Origin: SIG440 sp045645805
GTDB taxonomy: Bacteria > Bacillota > Clostridia > Monoglobales > Monoglobaceae
Length of the DNA stretch: 22,068 nt
NCBI GenBank assembly: GCA_045645805.1
Contig: JAZRJL010000038.1
Location: 1 to 22,068, forward strand
Direction: 5' to 3'
The notes beneath the pieces were generated by a model. It had not been told where the DNA came from. It searched no databases and saw only the letters and a list, made by a program, of their open reading frames with translations. How positions within the stretch are numbered: position 1 is the first letter of the stretch; the number at the start of each line of letters is the position of its first letter. This document shows, piece after piece, positions 6,293-14,623 of the stretch. The position numbers and the translations under genes are program-made.

Positions 6293-6535
6293 ATGGATAC
6301 ATATACAACTGTAAAGAACAGACTGTTGTTTTTGTGCGAGGAAAGAAAAATTACAATTAACAGACTTGCAACCGAGTCGGGGGTTGCGCCCTCGACTATT
6401 AAAAATATTTTATACGGAAAAAGTCAAAACCCCGGAATCGTGACGTTAAAAATGCTTTGTGACGGCTTGGGCATATCTTTAACGGAATTTTTTGATACGG
6501 TAGAATTTAAAAATCTTGAACAGGAAATAAAATAG
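6293..6535 (+). CDS. Small XRE/Cro-C1-family HTH transcriptional regulator
   Basis: This 80-residue protein is almost entirely one HTH domain. Helix 2 is INRLATESG (about 20-28), followed by the turn VAP and recognition helix STIKNILYGKS (33-43). Then comes the family-typical NPGIVTLKMLCDGLGISLTEFFD. It should bind DNA as a dimer; no effector or protease domain is present. The ATG follows AGAGGTG by about 8 bases. The array of TATAG-N-CTATA palindromes just upstream covers its putative -10 box, so it probably represses itself. The gene stands between two palindromic elements with no partner gene beside it, so its other targets are not visible, apart from a leftward promoter in the same array. 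Single-domain XRE proteins of this kind are common in both chromosomes and mobile elements. Confidence 0.9.
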   Translation: MDTYTTVKNRLLFLCEERKITINRLATESGVAPSTIKNILYGKSQNPGIVTLKMLCDGLGISLTEFFDTVEFKNLEQEIK

Positions 6536-6544
6536 ACTTTTGTC

Positions 6545-6678
6545 AGGGGATAGGAAAAATTGATTTGGAACGAATAAATGCCACCCGAAGGCGTACTTTT
6601 TGTACTCCGAGAGGTGGCATTTGTTTGTAGCAAAAGGCTCATTTGCCTTTTGCGATCCAGGCAATTTTTACATCCCCT
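6545..6678. mobile_element. MITE-like palindromic element abutting the pgcA stop codon
   Basis: The ends are inverted repeats: AGGGGATAGGAAAAATTG (6545-6562), and on the other strand AGGGGATGTAAAAATTG (complement of 6662-6678). Inside are two nested hairpins: AAATGCCACC (6576-6585) / GGTGGCATTT (6613-6622), with an inner GTAC-TTTTT-GTAC, and a perfect GCAAAAGGC / GCCTTTTGC near 6630-6653. There is no coding sequence. The right end supplies the last base or two of the pgcA TAG stop. The first hairpin followed by TTGTTTG could also terminate the XRE transcript. Confidence 0.6.
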
Positions 6679-8398
6679 ATTTAATTATCTCTTCGATATC
6701 TTCTCTAAACTTAACCGCAATTGCTTCTGCCTCTTCCTTGTCCTTGCCCCGAAGCATACAGTAAAGCTTAATTTTTGGTTCTGTACCCGAGGGACGCACA
6801 ATAAAGTTGTTGTTGTCCTCAAGTTCAAGGTAGATTACGTCCGACTTGGGAAGTAGAATTTCTTCAACATTACCCGTCAGACAGTCAGTACGGGTTGATG
6901 TCTTGTAATCCCTTACTGCAAGCACCTTTTTGCCGCCAAATTCTTTAGGCGGATTGGTGTGAAGACCTTCCATAATATTTTTCATCTTTTCAGCACCCTC
7001 GATGCCTTCAAAGTTGGCTGAAACAACAAATTCGTTGTAAAAACCGTATTTTTTATAGACATTCTGAAGCTGGTCATAAAGGCTGAGTCCCTTTTCACGG
7101 TAGAAAAGTGCCATTTCAGCAATAAGCATACTTGCAACAACGGCATCCTTGTCACGGGCATATGTGCCTGCAAGATAGCCATAGCTTTCCTCAAAGCCAA
7201 AGAGGTATGTGCCCTTTCCTGACGCCTCTGCTTCCTTTATCTTTTCGCCGATAAACTTGAAGCCGGTAAGAACATCCATCATTTCTACACCGTAAAATGC
7301 ACAGATTTCCTTGACAATATTGGTGGTAACTATTGATTTTACCACAAATCCGTCATCAGGAAGTGTTCCGAGTGCCTTTTTGCCCTCAAGAATATATTCG
7401 GTCAGCAAAAGTCCCGTCTGGTTGCCTGTAAGGCTGATATATTCACCGTCCTCGCCCTTTATCATAATTCCGCAGCGGTCAGCATCAGGGTCAGTACCGA
7501 TAATCAAATCAGCATTATGCTTTTTAGCATATTTTTCTGCAATTTCAAAGCTCTTTTTATATTCAGGATTGGGAAATTCAACCGTGGGGAAGTTGCCGTC
7601 GGGCAACTCTTGCTCCTTTACCACAACCACGTTGTCAAAGCCTACACGCTTAAAGATTTTTGTAACAGGCTTGAGACCCGAGCCGTGGAAGGGCGTGTAA
7701 ATGAAGGTCATATCCTTGCCCGATTTTTTGATAAGGTCGGGGTTGGCACACTGCTTCTCCACCTCGTCAAGGTATTTTTCCTCAACATCATCACCCATAA
7801 TTTCAATCATTCCGGACTTAACACCCTCGTCAAAGTCAATCAGCTTTGCACCGCCGAACATAGGTGTTTTTTCAATTTCCTCAAGGACAATTGCCGCAAT
7901 GTCAGGTCCGATCTGGGCACCGTCCCTGCCGTAAACCTTGTAACCGTTGTATTTTGCAGGGTTGTGGCTTGCAGTAACAGCAATGCCTGCGTCTGCATTT
8001 TTAAAACGTACCGAGAACGAAAGCTCGGGCACGGGCTTAAGCTCGCTGAAAATAAGAGCTTTTATTCCGTTTGCGGCTAAAACTCTTGCTGCAGTTTTTG
8101 CAAACTCGTCAGATTTGATACGGCTGTCGTATGCAATTGTAACCTTTAAATCCTGCTTTTCGGGGTTGCTCTTTTTAAGCTGATTTGCAAGACCCTGGGT
8201 TGCACGGGCAACCACATATGAGTTTATGCGGTTAAGACCGATGCCAATAACGCCGCGAATTCCGGCAGTGCCGAATTCAAGGGATTTGTAGAACCGATCT
8301 TTGATTTCGTTATCGTCGCCGGCAATTTCCAAAAGCTCGGCCTTTTCGTCGGGGTTAACATTTTCAAGCCAGAAATTATATTCTTCAATATAAGTCAT
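6677..8398 (-). CDS. pgcA: Alpha-phosphoglucomutase / phosphomannomutase
   Basis: This cytosolic enzyme of 573 residues interconverts glucose-1-phosphate and glucose-6-phosphate (some members also act on mannose phosphates), feeding UDP-glucose and envelope glycopolymers. All four active-site loops are present: the phosphoserine loop TASHNP (Ser144), the metal loop DPDADR (303-308), the sugar-binding loop GFEESYGY (401-408) and the phosphate-binding loop RPSGTEPK (535-542). Length matches B. subtilis PgcA-type enzymes. The ATG at 8396-8398 is chosen because AAAGGAAGAGG lies directly upstream; an in-frame TTG seven codons earlier has no ribosome site. A TTGAAA/TATAAT promoter (8436-8464) drives it, divergent from rpiB. 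The TAG stop coincides with the end of a MITE-like element. Confidence 0.95.
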   Translation of the reverse strand: MTYIEEYNFWLENVNPDEKAELLEIAGDDNEIKDRFYKSLEFGTAGIRGVIGIGLNRINSYVVARATQGLANQLKKSNPEKQDLKVTIAYDSRIKSDEFAKTAARVLAANGIKALIFSELKPVPELSFSVRFKNADAGIAVTASHNPAKYNGYKVYGRDGAQIGPDIAAIVLEEIEKTPMFGGAKLIDFDEGVKSGMIEIMGDDVEEKYLDEVEKQCANPDLIKKSGKDMTFIYTPFHGSGLKPVTKIFKRVGFDNVVVVKEQELPDGNFPTVEFPNPEYKKSFEIAEKYAKKHNADLIIGTDPDADRCGIMIKGEDGEYISLTGNQTGLLLTEYILEGKKALGTLPDDGFVVKSIVTTNIVKEICAFYGVEMMDVLTGFKFIGEKIKEAEASGKGTYLFGFEESYGYLAGTYARDKDAVVASMLIAEMALFYREKGLSLYDQLQNVYKKYGFYNEFVVSANFEGIEGAEKMKNIMEGLHTNPPKEFGGKKVLAVRDYKTSTRTDCLTGNVEEILLPKSDVIYLELEDNNNFIVRPSGTEPKIKLYCMLRGKDKEEAEAIAVKFREDIEEIIK

Positions 8399-8435
8399 TT
8401 GCCTCTTCCTTTCTGCCAAAAAATTCTTTAACCTT

Positions 8436-8464
8436 ATTATAGTATATTTTTATTCAAATTTCAA
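8436..8464 (-). promoter_or_regulatory. SigA-type promoter of pgcA
   Basis: On the minus strand, TTGAAA (complement of 8459-8464) and TATAAT (complement of 8436-8441) are separated by 17 bp, about 37 bases upstream of the ATG. Confidence 0.8.
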
Positions 8465-8482
8465 TATTTTTAATTAAAATCA

Positions 8483-8511
8483 TTGATATTTAATTCAAAG
8501 TTTGATATGAT
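8483..8511 (+). promoter_or_regulatory. SigA-type promoter of rpiB
   Basis: TTGATA (8483-8488) and TATGAT (8506-8511) are separated by 17 bp. It is back-to-back with the pgcA promoter; only 18 bp separate the two -35 boxes. Confidence 0.72.
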
Positions 8512-8552
8512 ATATTTATCAAATTTAAAAGAAATTAAGGAGAATTTATATT

Positions 8553-8987
8553 ATGCTGGCAATTGGTGCTGACCACGGTGGAATAAACCTGAAAGAGATA
8601 ATTAAAAACTATCTTGGCGAAAGAGGCCTTGAAGTAAAGGATTTTGGAACATTTGATTCGTCCTCCTGCGACTATCCCGATATTGCCGAAAAGGTTTGCG
8701 GTGCTGTTTCTTCAGGCGAATGTGAAAGAGGAATTCTTGTCTGCGGTACAGGAATCGGTATGAGCATTGCTGCAAACAAGGTGTCGGGTATCCGTGCGGC
8801 ACACGTTACCGATACCTACAGTGCAAGGATGGCACGCGAGCATAACAACGCACATATAATCTGCCTTGGCGAGAGAATAACAGGCTGCGATCTTGCTGTT
8901 GAGATTGTAAAGGCATACCTTGATGCAGAATTTTTGGGCGGCAGACATCAAACAAGGGTTGACAAAATTATGGCTCTTGAGGCGTAA
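8553..8987 (+). CDS. rpiB: Ribose-5-phosphate isomerase B
   Basis: This 144-residue RpiB/LacAB-family enzyme interconverts ribose-5-phosphate and ribulose-5-phosphate in the cytosolic pentose-phosphate pathway. Diagnostic parts are the N-terminal IGADHGG (4-10), the catalytic-cysteine loop LVCGTGIGMSIAANK (Cys64), REHNNAHIICLGER (95-108) and the C-terminal GGRHQTRVDKI. Cys64 and the single-domain length fit RpiB better than LacA/LacB, and there are no galactose-6-phosphate genes nearby. AAGGAG (8537-8542) precedes the ATG by 10 bases. It is transcribed divergently from pgcA. ispG starts 84 bases downstream with only a GTAGGGG-type hairpin between, so read-through to ispG and polC is likely. 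Confidence 0.94.
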   Translation: MLAIGADHGGINLKEIIKNYLGERGLEVKDFGTFDSSSCDYPDIAEKVCGAVSSGECERGILVCGTGIGMSIAANKVSGIRAAHVTDTYSARMAREHNNAHIICLGERITGCDLAVEIVKAYLDAEFLGGRHQTRVDKIMALEA

Positions 8988-9010
8988 CTTGCAACGATAT
9001 ATAAAACATT

Positions 9011-9034
9011 GTAGGGGCGAACTGTGTTCGCCCG
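9011..9034. repeat. Dispersed GTAGGGG-type hairpin, copy 2
   Basis: GTAGGGGCGAA-CTGTG-TTCGCCCG forms a perfect 7-bp stem (9015-9021/9027-9033) around a 5-base loop. It lies in the rpiB-ispG gap and has no T-tail, so it is unlikely to be a full terminator. Confidence 0.78.
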
Positions 9035-9071
9035 TGATTTGCAAAGAAGAATAATAACAAGGAGGAAAACA

Positions 9072-10127
9072 ATGTCAAAGGTAAGACGTGTTAAAATAGG
9101 CGATTTATACATTGGTGACGGCGAGAAAATTGCTGTTCAGTCAATGACAACCGAATATACGGCAGATGTTTCAAAAACGGTTGCCCAAATCAAGGCACTT
9201 GAAAAAGCCGGCTGTGATATTGTCAGAGTTGCAATTCCTGACGAGGCTTCGGCACAGGCAATATATGACATAAAAAATCAAATAAATATTCCCCTTGTTG
9301 CGGATATTCACTTTGACTATCGTCTTGCTCTTATTGCAATGGAACGAGGGGTTGACAAAATCCGAATTAACCCGGGCAATATCGGTGGCGAGCTTAATGC
9401 AAAGCAGGTCGCAGAGGAGGCAAAGCGTCGAAATATTCCAATTCGTATAGGGCTAAACGGCGGCTCCCTCGATAAAAAACTTCTTGAAAAGTATGGCTCT
9501 ATAGCCCCTGAAGCCATGGTTGAAAGTGCAATGGAGCATATCAGAATTTTAGAAAAGTACGGCTTTTATGACACGGTAGTTTCAATCAAGTCATCAGATG
9601 TAAAAAAGACTATTGCGGCATATCGCTTAGCACGTGAAACCTTTAATTATCCCTTGCATCTTGGCGTTACCGAGGCAGGAACATACGAGGGTGGAATTAT
9701 AAAGTCATCAATCGGGATAGGCTCGCTTTTAGCTGACGGAATTGGCGAAACCATTCGCGTTTCACTGACCGACGACCCCGTGCGTGAGGTCAAAGCAGGC
9801 AGACAGATTTTAAAAAGTCTTGGTCTTTTAAAGGACTCAATCGAGGTTGTTTCCTGTCCCACTTGTGCAAGGTGCCGGATTGACCTTATTCCTATTGCAA
9901 AGGAGATTACAAGCCGCCTTGAAAATATGCGTGGAAATCTTAAAGTGGCTGTTATGGGCTGTGCGGTAAACGGCCCCGGCGAGGCAAAGGATGCGGATAT
10001 TGGTATTGCAGGCGGCAAGGGAGAGGCTCTGCTTTTCAAAAAGGGCGAGATTGTGGGCAAAATTCCCGAAGACCGTATTATCGAAACACTTATGGACGAA
10101 ATAGAAAAGATGAAGGGAACTGATTAA
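9072..10127 (+). CDS. ispG: 4-hydroxy-3-methylbut-2-enyl diphosphate synthase (flavodoxin/ferredoxin)
   Basis: This 351-residue IspG/GcpE catalyses the penultimate step of the MEP isoprenoid pathway, converting methylerythritol cyclodiphosphate to HMBPP. The N-terminal TIM-barrel half contains QSMTT (23-27), ADIHFDYRLAL (78-88) and IRINPGNIGG (98-106). The C-terminal half binds the [4Fe-4S] cluster through Cys262 and Cys265 (SCPTCAR) and Cys297 (GCAVNGPGEAKDADIGIAGG), with Glu304 as the fourth ligand. The ATG at 9072 is chosen because AAGGAGGAAAACA lies just upstream; the frame is open 48 bases further but without a site. The polC start is 3 bases after the stop. The ispG-polC pair is a conserved Firmicutes arrangement, but the dxr and rseP genes often found before ispG are missing here and rpiB takes their place. 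Confidence 0.97.
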   Translation: MSKVRRVKIGDLYIGDGEKIAVQSMTTEYTADVSKTVAQIKALEKAGCDIVRVAIPDEASAQAIYDIKNQINIPLVADIHFDYRLALIAMERGVDKIRINPGNIGGELNAKQVAEEAKRRNIPIRIGLNGGSLDKKLLEKYGSIAPEAMVESAMEHIRILEKYGFYDTVVSIKSSDVKKTIAAYRLARETFNYPLHLGVTEAGTYEGGIIKSSIGIGSLLADGIGETIRVSLTDDPVREVKAGRQILKSLGLLKDSIEVVSCPTCARCRIDLIPIAKEITSRLENMRGNLKVAVMGCAVNGPGEAKDADIGIAGGKGEALLFKKGEIVGKIPEDRIIETLMDEIEKMKGTD

Positions 10128-10129
10128 GC

Positions 10130-13100
10130 TTGGCAGGAATATTAGATGTTTTTGACAAGGTTACGGTTTTGGCACCTCTGGCAGAAATTCTTGAAAAAGC
10201 CGAGGTGCTTGACTTTGTTGTGGATGTCAAGGAGATGACGGTCAAGCTTCAGCTTGGCTCGGACACGCTTATTCCAAAGCCTGACCTTTATGAATTTTTG
10301 GACCGTTGCGAAAAAACCTACGGTCTTAAAGCTCTTGATGTAAAAATTAAATATAAAAACATACAGTTTTCGGACAAGTATTACCGTGACCTGCTTTTTT
10401 CTTTGTTCAGAAAAAACAGTATATGCAAGGCTTTTCTTATGGGTAGTTATGCAACACTAACTGATGGCGTTTTAAAAATTTCAAATGTGAAATGCGGCAG
10501 GGAAATCCTTGAAAAAAACAACTGTGCAGGCACCCTTAAGGATATTGCAAGCTTTGAGCTTGATATGCCCATCACGGTTGAACTTGACGCTGAAACCCTT
10601 GATCTTGAGGAATATAACCGCAAAAAGACCGAGCGTCAAGAGGCAATCGACAAACGTGCGGCGGCGGTTTACACTCCGCCTATCACCGAAAAGGAGGAGC
10701 CGAAGCCTCAGGAAACCGAGCTTCCAAGCGAGGGTACAGTTTTTGGCAAGCCCATCACCGAGGATATTATTCCTATGCTTGATGTAAGGTCGGGTATGGG
10801 CATCTGTGCAGTTAAGGGCGAAATCTTAGACGCTGAAATCCGTGAAATCAACAAGGATGGCAAGCTGATGTATATTGCCGTCAACTTTGATTTGGGGGAC
10901 GATACATGGGCATTCACCTGCGAAATATTTGGCAAGGCAGATGTTGTTAAAAAGGTTGTTCCTGCAATAAAGACAGGTAACATTGTGTCGGTAAGGGGTA
11001 CATATGACTATGACGACCGTGCCAGATGCGAGAAGATGAAGGTTATGTCGGTTGAACTTCACAAAAAGCCTGTTCCCAGGATGGATATGGCAGAAGAAAA
11101 GCGTGTGGAGCTTCATCTGCATACCAAAATGAGTGCCAAGGACGCAATTTCTTCTGCAACAGATTTGATAAACCGTGCGGCTGCCTGGGGTCACAAGGCA
11201 ATTGCCATTACCGACCACGGCGTTGCTCAGGCCTTCCCTGAAAGCTTTGGAGCACTTTCAAAGCTGCGTAAGGCGGGCAAGGAGTTTAAGCTTCTTTACG
11301 GAACAGAAGGGTATTTTGTAAACGATTTGCCGATTGGTCTCGACAGCGTTCCCAAAAGCTACAAAGACGAAATTTACATAGTGTTTGATATTGAAACAAC
11401 TGGTCTTAGCCCCGAAACAGAGGAAATCTGTGAAATCGGTGCAGTAAAGGTTATGAACGGTGAGATTGTAAACACCTTTTCAAAGTTTGTTAATCCTAAC
11501 CGACCAATACCACCAAACATAACTCAGCTTACGGGGATTACGGATGAGATGGTTAAGGATGCACCGACCATTGATGTAATTTTACCTGAATTTCTTGACT
11601 TTTGCGGCGAGAAGAATTTTGTAAAAAACATTCTTGTTGCTCATAATGCCAGATTTGACACAAGCTTTATAAAAGCGGCGGCAGCACGACTTGATTTAAG
11701 CATTGACCAGTATCCCGTTCTTGATACGGTGGCACTTTCAAAAGAGGTTTTCCCAAACGAGCAGAAGCACAATCTTGAGGTGGTTTGCAATCGGTGCGGC
11801 GTGTCCCTTGAAAACCATCACCGTGCCCTTGATGATGCAACTGCAACGGCAGAGGCATTAATAAAAATGATGCAGTTAAAGGAAGAAAAGACCGACCCTG
11901 TTCCCGCTGAATGGTCGGTTGACAAAAACCCCGAGCTGCTTAAAAGTCCGTATAATCACATTATTCTTCTTGCCAAAAACAAAACAGGGCTTAAGAATAT
12001 GTATACATTGATTTCAAAGTCCAATATGGACTATTATTATAAAAAGCCACGAATCCCCAAAAGCATTCTTGCCAAATACCGTGACGGTCTTGTTATCGGT
12101 AGTGCCTGTGAAGCAGGCGAGCTGTTTATGGCGGTGCGTCAAGGCAAGTCTGATGACGAGCTTATGAAGATTGCGGCATTTTATGATTACCTTGAAATTC
12201 AGCCAATCGGCAACAATGAATTTTTGCTTCGCAGCGGCGAGGTCGAAAGCCGTGAGCAGCTGATGGACTTTAACCGTAAAATTGTTGAGCTTGGCGAAAG
12301 AATGGGTAAGTTAGTTGTGGCTACCTGCGACGTTCATTTTATGGATCCCAAGGACGAGCTTTACCGCCGTGTTCTTCAGGGAGCACAAGGCTATGGTGAT
12401 GCGGATATGCAGGCACCTCTTTATTTCCGTACCACAGACGAAATGCTTGAAGAATTTTCGTACTTAGGCAACAGAAAAGCATATGAGGTAGTTGTGACTA
12501 ACCCAAATAAGATTGCAGATATGATAGAGGATATCGAGCCTCTTCGCGGCGGCTCATATCCCCCGTCAATTGAGAACTGTGAACAGGACTTGTCGGATAT
12601 GTGCCACGAAAAGGCTTATCGTGAGTATGGCGAAAATCTGCCAAAGATTGTTCAGGAGCGTATGGACCGTGAGCTTGGCTGTATTTTGGGATACGGTTAT
12701 GCGGTTATGTATATGATAGCACACAAGCTGGTTAAAAAGTCCAACGAGGCAGGGTATCTGGTTGGCTCGCGTGGTTCGGTAGGTTCAAGCTTTGCGGCTT
12801 ACCTTGCGGGGATTACCGAGGTAAATGCCCTTTGTCCGCACTATATCTGTCCCGAATGTAAAGAGGCAGAGTTTTTTGAAAATGGTGAATATAATATAGG
12901 AATAGATATGCCAGACAAAAACTGTCCCAAATGCGGAGCAAAAATGAAAAAGGATGGCTTTAATATTCCTTTTGAAACCTTCCTTGGCTTTAAGGGTGAC
13001 AAGGTTCCTGATATCGACCTTAACTTCTCGGGTGAATATCAGGCAACAGCTCACAAATACGTAGGCGAGCTGTTTGGTGATGCCTTTGTGTTTAAGGCGG

Positions 13101-14452
13101 GTACAATCGGTACTATTGCTGACAAAACCGCAATTGGTTTTTACGGCAGAAAGTATTATGAAAACAAGGGTGTAACCCCCACACAGGCAGAGCTGAAACG
13201 TGTTTCAAAGGGTCTGGTTGATGTAAAAAATACCACAGGTCAGCACCCCGGCGGAATCATTGTTTGCCCCAAGACAATGGATATTCACGAATTCTGTCCC
13301 GTTCAGCACCCTGCCGAGAAGAAGGATTCGGGGATTATAACCACCCACTTCGACTTTCACTCAATCCACGACAATCTGCTGAAGCTGGATATTCTCGGTC
13401 ACGATGACCCGTCAACAATCCGTATGCTTGAAACGCTGACGGGGATTGACGCAACAAAAATCCCCCTTGACGACCCAAAGACAATGAGCATCTTCTCAAG
13501 CACCGATGCCATTGGTGTAACTCCCGAACAGATACATTCAAAGGTGGGTACATTTGGCGTCCCCGAGTTTGGTACTTCATTTACACGGCAAATGCTGCTT
13601 GACACATTGCCGACTACATTTTATGAGCTGGTTCTTATTGCAGGTCTTTCTCACGGTACAGATGTGTGGCTGGGCAACGCACAGGAGCTTATAAAGGCGG
13701 GCACGGCGACACTTTCTGAGGTTATTGGTGTTCGTGACGATATTATGACCTACCTTATAAATAAGGGCTTAGAGCCTGGAATGGCGTTTAAGATAATGGA
13801 ATTTGTCCGTAAGGGCAGAGCGGCAAAGGAAGGTATGCCCGAGGAATTTGAAACACCTATGCGTGAGAATAATGTTCCTGACTGGTACATCGAGTCCTGT
13901 AAAAAGATTAAGTATATGTTCCCCAAGGCACACGCTGCGGCTTATGTAATGATGGCGTTTCGTGTGGCATATTTCAAGGTGCATCATCCAATTGAATTTT
14001 ATATTGCGTATTATACTGTCCGTGCCGATTTGTTTGATGCGGCGATTATGGCACAGGGTGACGAGGTTTTGTCCAACGAGATGCGTCGGCTTGAACAGAA
14101 GCAAAACGACTGGTCCGCAACCGAAAAGTCGGTTTATACCATATGCGAGCTTTGCCACGAGATGTATCAAAGGGGAATTGAATTCTTGCCTGCTGACCTT
14201 TATGAATCAGATGCCTTTAAATTTAAGCTGGTTGACGGCAAAATACGTCTGCCCCTTAATGCATTTCAGGGCGTGGGTGATTCGGCGGCACAGAACATTC
14301 AGGATGCTCGAAAGGACGGCGAATTTATGTCGATTGACGACCTTAAAACCCGTGCAAGACTAACCAAAACCGTAATCGAAACTTTGAGAGAAAACGGATG
14401 TCTTAAGGGTCTGCCCGAAACAAGCCAGATTTCACTGTTTGACGGATTTTGA
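10130..14452 (+). CDS. polC: DNA polymerase III alpha subunit, Gram-positive PolC type
   Basis: This 1440-residue replicative polymerase has a built-in proofreading exonuclease. In order: an N-terminal domain, an OB-fold (about 215-310), and the PHP domain beginning ELHLHTKMSAKD (near residue 329). The DnaQ-like exonuclease is inserted in the PHP domain, with FDIETTG (Asp420, Glu422), AHNARFD and the HRALDDA motif. The palm follows, with GSRGSVGSS and catalytic PDIDLNFSGEYQ (Asp961, Asp963). A zinc-binding four-cysteine loop is made of CPEC (Cys907, Cys910) and CPKC (Cys932, Cys935). The C-terminus carries the beta-clamp-binding motif QISLF (1433-1437), as in B. subtilis PolC. Translation starts at TTG 3 bases after ispG, with the AAGGGA in the ispG end as ribosome site, so the two are translationally linked. 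Nothing is missing. Confidence 0.98.
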   Translation: MAGILDVFDKVTVLAPLAEILEKAEVLDFVVDVKEMTVKLQLGSDTLIPKPDLYEFLDRCEKTYGLKALDVKIKYKNIQFSDKYYRDLLFSLFRKNSICKAFLMGSYATLTDGVLKISNVKCGREILEKNNCAGTLKDIASFELDMPITVELDAETLDLEEYNRKKTERQEAIDKRAAAVYTPPITEKEEPKPQETELPSEGTVFGKPITEDIIPMLDVRSGMGICAVKGEILDAEIREINKDGKLMYIAVNFDLGDDTWAFTCEIFGKADVVKKVVPAIKTGNIVSVRGTYDYDDRARCEKMKVMSVELHKKPVPRMDMAEEKRVELHLHTKMSAKDAISSATDLINRAAAWGHKAIAITDHGVAQAFPESFGALSKLRKAGKEFKLLYGTEGYFVNDLPIGLDSVPKSYKDEIYIVFDIETTGLSPETEEICEIGAVKVMNGEIVNTFSKFVNPNRPIPPNITQLTGITDEMVKDAPTIDVILPEFLDFCGEKNFVKNILVAHNARFDTSFIKAAAARLDLSIDQYPVLDTVALSKEVFPNEQKHNLEVVCNRCGVSLENHHRALDDATATAEALIKMMQLKEEKTDPVPAEWSVDKNPELLKSPYNHIILLAKNKTGLKNMYTLISKSNMDYYYKKPRIPKSILAKYRDGLVIGSACEAGELFMAVRQGKSDDELMKIAAFYDYLEIQPIGNNEFLLRSGEVESREQLMDFNRKIVELGERMGKLVVATCDVHFMDPKDELYRRVLQGAQGYGDADMQAPLYFRTTDEMLEEFSYLGNRKAYEVVVTNPNKIADMIEDIEPLRGGSYPPSIENCEQDLSDMCHEKAYREYGENLPKIVQERMDRELGCILGYGYAVMYMIAHKLVKKSNEAGYLVGSRGSVGSSFAAYLAGITEVNALCPHYICPECKEAEFFENGEYNIGIDMPDKNCPKCGAKMKKDGFNIPFETFLGFKGDKVPDIDLNFSGEYQATAHKYVGELFGDAFVFKAGTIGTIADKTAIGFYGRKYYENKGVTPTQAELKRVSKGLVDVKNTTGQHPGGIIVCPKTMDIHEFCPVQHPAEKKDSGIITTHFDFHSIHDNLLKLDILGHDDPSTIRMLETLTGIDATKIPLDDPKTMSIFSSTDAIGVTPEQIHSKVGTFGVPEFGTSFTRQMLLDTLPTTFYELVLIAGLSHGTDVWLGNAQELIKAGTATLSEVIGVRDDIMTYLINKGLEPGMAFKIMEFVRKGRAAKEGMPEEFETPMRENNVPDWYIESCKKIKYMFPKAHAAAYVMMAFRVAYFKVHHPIEFYIAYYTVRADLFDAAIMAQGDEVLSNEMRRLEQKQNDWSATEKSVYTICELCHEMYQRGIEFLPADLYESDAFKFKLVDGKIRLPLNAFQGVGDSAAQNIQDARKDGEFMSIDDLKTRARLTKTVIETLRENGCLKGLPETSQISLFDGF

Positions 14453-14503
14453 TTACTCACATGCCATTGATGTCCGTCGTTGAGGGTCACGGGTCGTCGG
14501 ATG

Positions 14504-14573
14504 AATCCCCTCGCCACCGCAAGCGGCGGCCCTCTCCCCTTTAGACAAGGGGCGCTGTGCCGACCCCTACAAG
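14504..14573 (-). repeat. Composite of two palindromic repeat units (CCCTTGT-AAAGGG unit plus GTAGGGG unit)
   Basis: On the minus strand the stretch reads CTTGTAGGGGTCGGCACAG (14555-14573, GTAGGGG family), then GCCCCTTGTCTAAAGGGGAG, a second palindromic arm GCCGCCGC-TT-GCGGTGGC, and GAGGGGATT. That order is the same as in each arm of the element at 2085-2236. Stems: 14536-14541/14547-14552 and 14513-14520/14523-14530. It fills the polC to HAD-hydrolase gap. Confidence 0.7.
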
Positions 14574-14623
14574 ATGTTTACCAATGATATACATTGTCTG
14601 ATTAACGTGAAAGGAAGATGTTT

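Noticed and set aside
7517..8080. A 187-codon open frame on the plus strand inside pgcA
   Set aside because: Antisense to a gene with all four phosphohexomutase loops; no domain, no ribosome site.
10130..14452. Intein or insertion in polC
   Set aside because: The 1440-residue length and the order of OB, PHP with inserted exonuclease, polymerase and C-terminal clamp motif are all as expected for PolC.
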